A stretch of 64,000 bases of DNA from DATKZM01 sp035527975 (GTDB taxonomy: Bacteria > Pseudomonadota > Alphaproteobacteria > JAPULJ01), in contig DATKZM010000042.1 of the NCBI GenBank assembly GCA_035527975.1, positions 1 through 64,000 on the forward strand, read 5' to 3'. The position numbers and the translations under genes were made by a program. Under the pieces are notes generated by a model. It worked only from the letters and a program-made list of their open reading frames with translations. It was not told where the DNA came from and made no database searches. Position 1 is the stretch's first letter; each line of letters starts with the position of its first letter. This document shows, piece by piece, positions 61,601 to 64,000 of the stretch.

Positions 61601-61927
61601 ATGCCCGCGGAAGCGAAGTTCCAGGTCGGCGCGCTCGTGCATCATCGCCTGTTCGACTATCGCGGTGTGGTGTTCGACGTTGACGGCGCTTTTCGCGGGT
61701 CCGATGACTGGTACGACACAATGGCGCGTTCGCGGCCGCCAAAGGACGCGCCCTGGTATCATGTGCTGGTTCACGGCGCGGCGCATACCACCCCGATTAC
61801 GACCTATGTCGCAGAGCGGAACCTGGCGCCCGACGCGAGCGGCGCGCCCATCCAACACGCGCTGGTCGACAGCTATTTCGAAGGCATGACGGATGGTCTC
61901 TACGTGCCACGCCGGCGCTTGAACTGA
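61601..61927 (+). CDS. hspQ: HspQ (YccV-like, hemimethylated-DNA-binding family)
   Basis: The 108-residue protein has the HspQ/YccV fold: FQVGALVHHRLFDYRGVVFDVD, then PWYHVLVHG and TTYVAERNLAPD. In E. coli HspQ is a heat-shock-induced protein that modulates Lon and DnaA stability. Start ATG 61601 follows AAAGGAGGGAC; an upstream ATG at 61571 lies in the repeat and lacks a ribosome binding site. Confidence 0.88.
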   Translation: MPAEAKFQVGALVHHRLFDYRGVVFDVDGAFRGSDDWYDTMARSRPPKDAPWYHVLVHGAAHTTPITTYVAERNLAPDASGAPIQHALVDSYFEGMTDGLYVPRRRLN

Positions 61928-62003
61928 GCGCGTCTCGTTCAAGAATGGGACGCGGCATTATTGAGCAATCGCGTATGCGACGCGCAATGCAATCGCGCCC
62001 GAC

Positions 62004-62033
62004 TTGACATTCTGCAAGCGCGCGGGCGATGCT
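62004..62033 (+). promoter_or_regulatory. Candidate sigma-70-type promoter of the second TPP-controlled unit
   Basis: A perfect -35 TTGACA (62004-62009) is followed after 17-18 bases by a weak -10 (GATGCT, 62028-62033). Transcription would start about at the beginning of the riboswitch. Confidence 0.45.
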
Positions 62034-62042
62034 CGCGCCCAC

Positions 62043-62125
62043 AGCGTGAGGCTGGGGTGTCTCCGATAAGGAGACTGAGAGTAAACCCATAGAACCTGAC
62101 CTGGTTCATACCAGCGTAGGGAGCA
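62043..62125 (+). promoter_or_regulatory. TPP riboswitch (THI element) of a Liv-type ABC transporter
   Basis: The consensus is nearly complete: GGCTGGGGTG, the hairpin TCTCCGATAAGGAGA, CTGAGAG, AAACCCATAGAACCTGA, CTGGTTCATACCAGCGTAGGGAGC. GTAGGGAG at its 3' edge could serve as a ribosome binding site for an ATG at 62128. The transporter gene itself starts at 62199, after a small hairpin (GCTCCTG...CAGGGAGC, about 62175-62193) that contains its own AGGGAG. Confidence 0.92.
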
Positions 62126-62127
62126 TC

Positions 62128-62298
62128 ATGCGGGATACGCCGCAAGAGCAATCGGCGATCGCGCGGGAACCGCTCCTGGAAACAGGGAGCAAACGATCAT
62201 GGTGTCCGCCGCCAAGCCTGCCGAAGGCCACGCCGCCGATCCCGGAGCCAGGACTATCTTTTGCCAAACCCGTGCCGGCCGCATTTGCATTGCGTTGA
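62128..62298 (+). CDS. Possible leader ORF between the riboswitch and the transporter gene
   Basis: The 56-codon ORF (MRDTPQEQSAIAREP...) begins four bases after the riboswitch's GTAGGGAGC and overlaps the first 100 bases of the binding-protein gene in another frame. Its start is the one that would normally be regulated by such a riboswitch. The peptide is Pro-rich and has no known family, so if translated it may act only in cis. Confidence 0.3.
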   Translation: MRDTPQEQSAIAREPLLETGSKRSWCPPPSLPKATPPIPEPGLSFAKPVPAAFALR

Positions 62299-63404
62299 TC
62301 GCAACGGTCGCTGCCATGGCTGTCTGGCCCGCCGGCACGCGCGCCGAGGCGGTGCGCCTGCCGATCCTGGCGCCGACCTCGGGCATTCTGGCGCTCGAAG
62401 GGGCGAGCCAGCGCGACGGCGCGCTGCTGGCGCTCAAGCATGCACCGAATGGCATCGCCGTGGAACGTCTGGTGCTCGACACCGGCTCCTCGCCCCAACG
62501 CGCGGTGCAGGCCTTCGAGAAGGCGATGCGCGGATCGCTGCCGGTGGCGATCTCCGCGCCGATCTTCGGGCCTGAGATGCTGGCGATCATGCCGCTGGCC
62601 AAGGAGCGCAAGGTGCCGCTGGTCACGATATCGGGCACCGCCAAGATCACCGAGCTCGGCAATCCCTACGTCTTTCGCTTCTTTCCCGGAGACGCCGTCG
62701 TCAAGACCGCGCAGGCACGCTACACGGTCGAGGAGCTGAAGCGCCGCAGGGTAGCGCTGGTCTACCAGACCACCGCATACGGCCAGAGCGGGCGCCGGCA
62801 TCTGCGCGCGAACTTCGCCAAGCTCGGTGCCAAAATCGTGCTTGACGAAGGGCTTTCGCCGCGCGTGAAGGACATGACATCGGTGCTGTTGAAGCTGCGC
62901 CGCGCGGGCGCCGACGTTCTGGTGCTGCAGCTTCATTCGGGGCCGACCGCGCTGATCGTCAAGCAGGCGGCAGGATTGAAGCTCGGCCTTCCCATCGTCG
63001 CGGGCTCGGCGATGCACCAGCCCTCGACCGCCGCCCTGCTCGAGCCGGCCGCGCTCAAGGGCGTCTGCGCCGAAAGCGGCTCCTCGCCGGTCTCCGGGGG
63101 AGGCGCGCGCATGCGCGGGTTCGCCAAAGCCTTCCGCACGCAGTTCGGGCGCGCACCCGACGCCTTCGCCGCCGCCCAGTATGACGGCGTCACGATGGTG
63201 CTGCAGGCCGTCGCGAACGGCGCGCGGACGCCGGCGGCGGTGCGCAAGGCGCTGGCCGGCGGCCGCCACGACGGCATCGCCATGACTTACAAATCGGACG
63301 GCAAGGGCAACATGGCCCATGACGCGGTGATCGTTTGCTATGACGGCAAGACGCGCCTGCCCGCCATCGTCAAGCGCTACCACAATGTCGATGGGGCGCT
63401 CTAG
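62199..63404 (+). CDS. TPP-riboswitch-controlled periplasmic binding protein of the Liv (HAAT) family
   Basis: The 401-residue Peripla_BP_6 protein has an N-terminal polar stretch, a signal peptide (RICIALIATVAAMAVWPAGTRA, about 28-49) and the mature start VRLPILAPTSGILALEGASQRDGALLAL. It also shows ISAPIFGPEMLAIMPLAKERKVPLVTISGTA and YVFRFFPGDAVVKTA. It is followed after 43 bases by a LivH-type permease. The riboswitch predicts a ligand related to thiamine, its precursors or breakdown products, unlike the amino-acid or amide ligands of most relatives. AGGGAG precedes ATG 62199. Confidence 0.85.
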   Translation: MVSAAKPAEGHAADPGARTIFCQTRAGRICIALIATVAAMAVWPAGTRAEAVRLPILAPTSGILALEGASQRDGALLALKHAPNGIAVERLVLDTGSSPQRAVQAFEKAMRGSLPVAISAPIFGPEMLAIMPLAKERKVPLVTISGTAKITELGNPYVFRFFPGDAVVKTAQARYTVEELKRRRVALVYQTTAYGQSGRRHLRANFAKLGAKIVLDEGLSPRVKDMTSVLLKLRRAGADVLVLQLHSGPTALIVKQAAGLKLGLPIVAGSAMHQPSTAALLEPAALKGVCAESGSSPVSGGGARMRGFAKAFRTQFGRAPDAFAAAQYDGVTMVLQAVANGARTPAAVRKALAGGRHDGIAMTYKSDGKGNMAHDAVIVCYDGKTRLPAIVKRYHNVDGAL

Positions 63405-63447
63405 GGCGCGGACACGCAGATGAGCGGCGCGCCGGACCATTGATCCG

Positions 63448-64000
63448 ATGGAGATCGGCCAGCTCTTCTTGAACGCGCTGGTGCTGGGGGCGTCCTATGC
63501 GCTGGTGGCGCTGGGCTTCGTCCTGGTGCTGAACGCCACGGCGGCGGTCAACTTCGCCCATGGCGAGCTGGTGATGGCGGGCGGCATGCTGGCCGTGGCG
63601 CTGAGCGCCGTGCTGCCGCTGAATACGGGCTTGCCGGGATTGGTGTTGCTGCCGCTGGTTCTCTTGGCAATGGCGGGCGCGGGGCTGCTCTTCTCGCTGG
63701 CGGCCTATTTTCCGCTGCGGCGCGGCCCGCCGGTATCCGTTTTCATCTCGACCATTGCGGTCGGGATCATCCTGCAGCACGGCATCAAGGCGCTGATGGG
63801 CCCGGCCGAGCGGGTCGCCCCGCCGCTGCTTGCCGGACCGCGCCTTGAATTCGCCGGCCTGGTGGCCAGCCGCCAGGCGCTGGCGACGCTGGTCGTGGCC
63901 GCGCTGCTGATCGGCGGCACGGCGCTGCTGCTTGCGCGCACCCAATTCGGCCGGCGCTTGCGCGCCAGCGCGCAGGACCCGGAGATGGCGCGCGCGATCG
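63448..64000 (+). CDS. LivH-type ABC permease, cut by the window edge
   Basis: The first 184 residues are present: FLNALVLGASYALVALGFVLVLN, AAVNFAHGELVMAGGMLAVAL (the family's N-F-A-H-G-E motif) and LLARTQFGRRLRASAQDPEMARAI, the start of the ATPase-contact loop. The frame is open to the end. It is the second gene of the TPP-controlled unit; LivM and ATPase genes are expected beyond the window. Confidence 0.88.
   Translation, partial: MEIGQLFLNALVLGASYALVALGFVLVLNATAAVNFAHGELVMAGGMLAVALSAVLPLNTGLPGLVLLPLVLLAMAGAGLLFSLAAYFPLRRGPPVSVFISTIAVGIILQHGIKALMGPAERVAPPLLAGPRLEFAGLVASRQALATLVVAALLIGGTALLLARTQFGRRLRASAQDPEMARAI

Overview
The window is GC-rich DNA from what looks like an alphaproteobacterium, probably of a Rhodospirillales-like or related environmental lineage. 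The best clues are an NDUFS4-type accessory subunit of respiratory complex I (9565-9867), a family largely confined to alphaproteobacteria and mitochondria, together with ThiXYZ, TRAP and Liv-type transporters and a form II cox cluster. No strain can be named from the sequence. I found no recognisable transcription-factor gene anywhere in the 64 kb.

Left edge (1-1.8 kb): the end of an integrated element. A tyrosine recombinase gene split by one in-frame TGA abuts a truncated alpha/beta-hydrolase/OsmC gene, which appears to be the insertion target. From 1.9 to 10 kb there is ordinary chromosome: a small Cys-rich secreted protein, a NUDIX hydrolase, a sulfur amino-acid block (cysK, a mercaptopyruvate-type sulfurtransferase, a GNAT protein, a MetC-like lyase), hsp20, a DUF547 protein, nicotinamidase, tRNA-Arg(TCT), the complex I subunit and tRNA-Pro(TGG).

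10.1-33.3 kb is an accessory catabolic island. It has three Asp/Glu-racemase/maleate-isomerase family proteins, three luciferase-like flavin monooxygenases, two isochorismatase-fold amidohydrolases, an SDR, an FAD monooxygenase, a polysaccharide-deacetylase-like protein, an alpha/beta hydrolase, two 3-hydroxyanthranilate-dioxygenase-like cupins, a VOC protein, a complete Liv ABC transporter and a TRAP transporter. The family set resembles those of nicotinate (Nic) and pyrimidine (Rut) ring degradation, but no known pathway fits entirely; the substrate is unknown.

33.4-45.8 kb: a small secreted protein, a long perfect inverted repeat, a membrane-bound spermidine-synthase-like protein, a TPP riboswitch controlling thiZ-thiX-thiY (pyrimidine-precursor import), and a ten-gene Mrp/Mbh-type cation/proton antiporter operon with three NuoL/M/N-like subunits and no MrpA. 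45.8-60.5 kb: a second complete Liv operon (minus strand) divergent from a form II CO-dehydrogenase-like cluster (coxG, a small membrane ORF, coxS, coxL, coxM, coxD, coxE, two XdhC/CoxI-type proteins and a MoeA-like/MobA fusion for molybdenum cofactor).

60.5-64 kb: a 270-bp MITE-like palindromic element, a single-domain Ig/cadherin-like protein, hspQ, and then a second TPP riboswitch ahead of a third Liv-type ABC transporter that runs off the right edge. A thiamine-regulated transporter of the branched-chain amino-acid (HAAT) family is, in my judgement, the best candidate here for an undescribed system, followed by the catabolic island.
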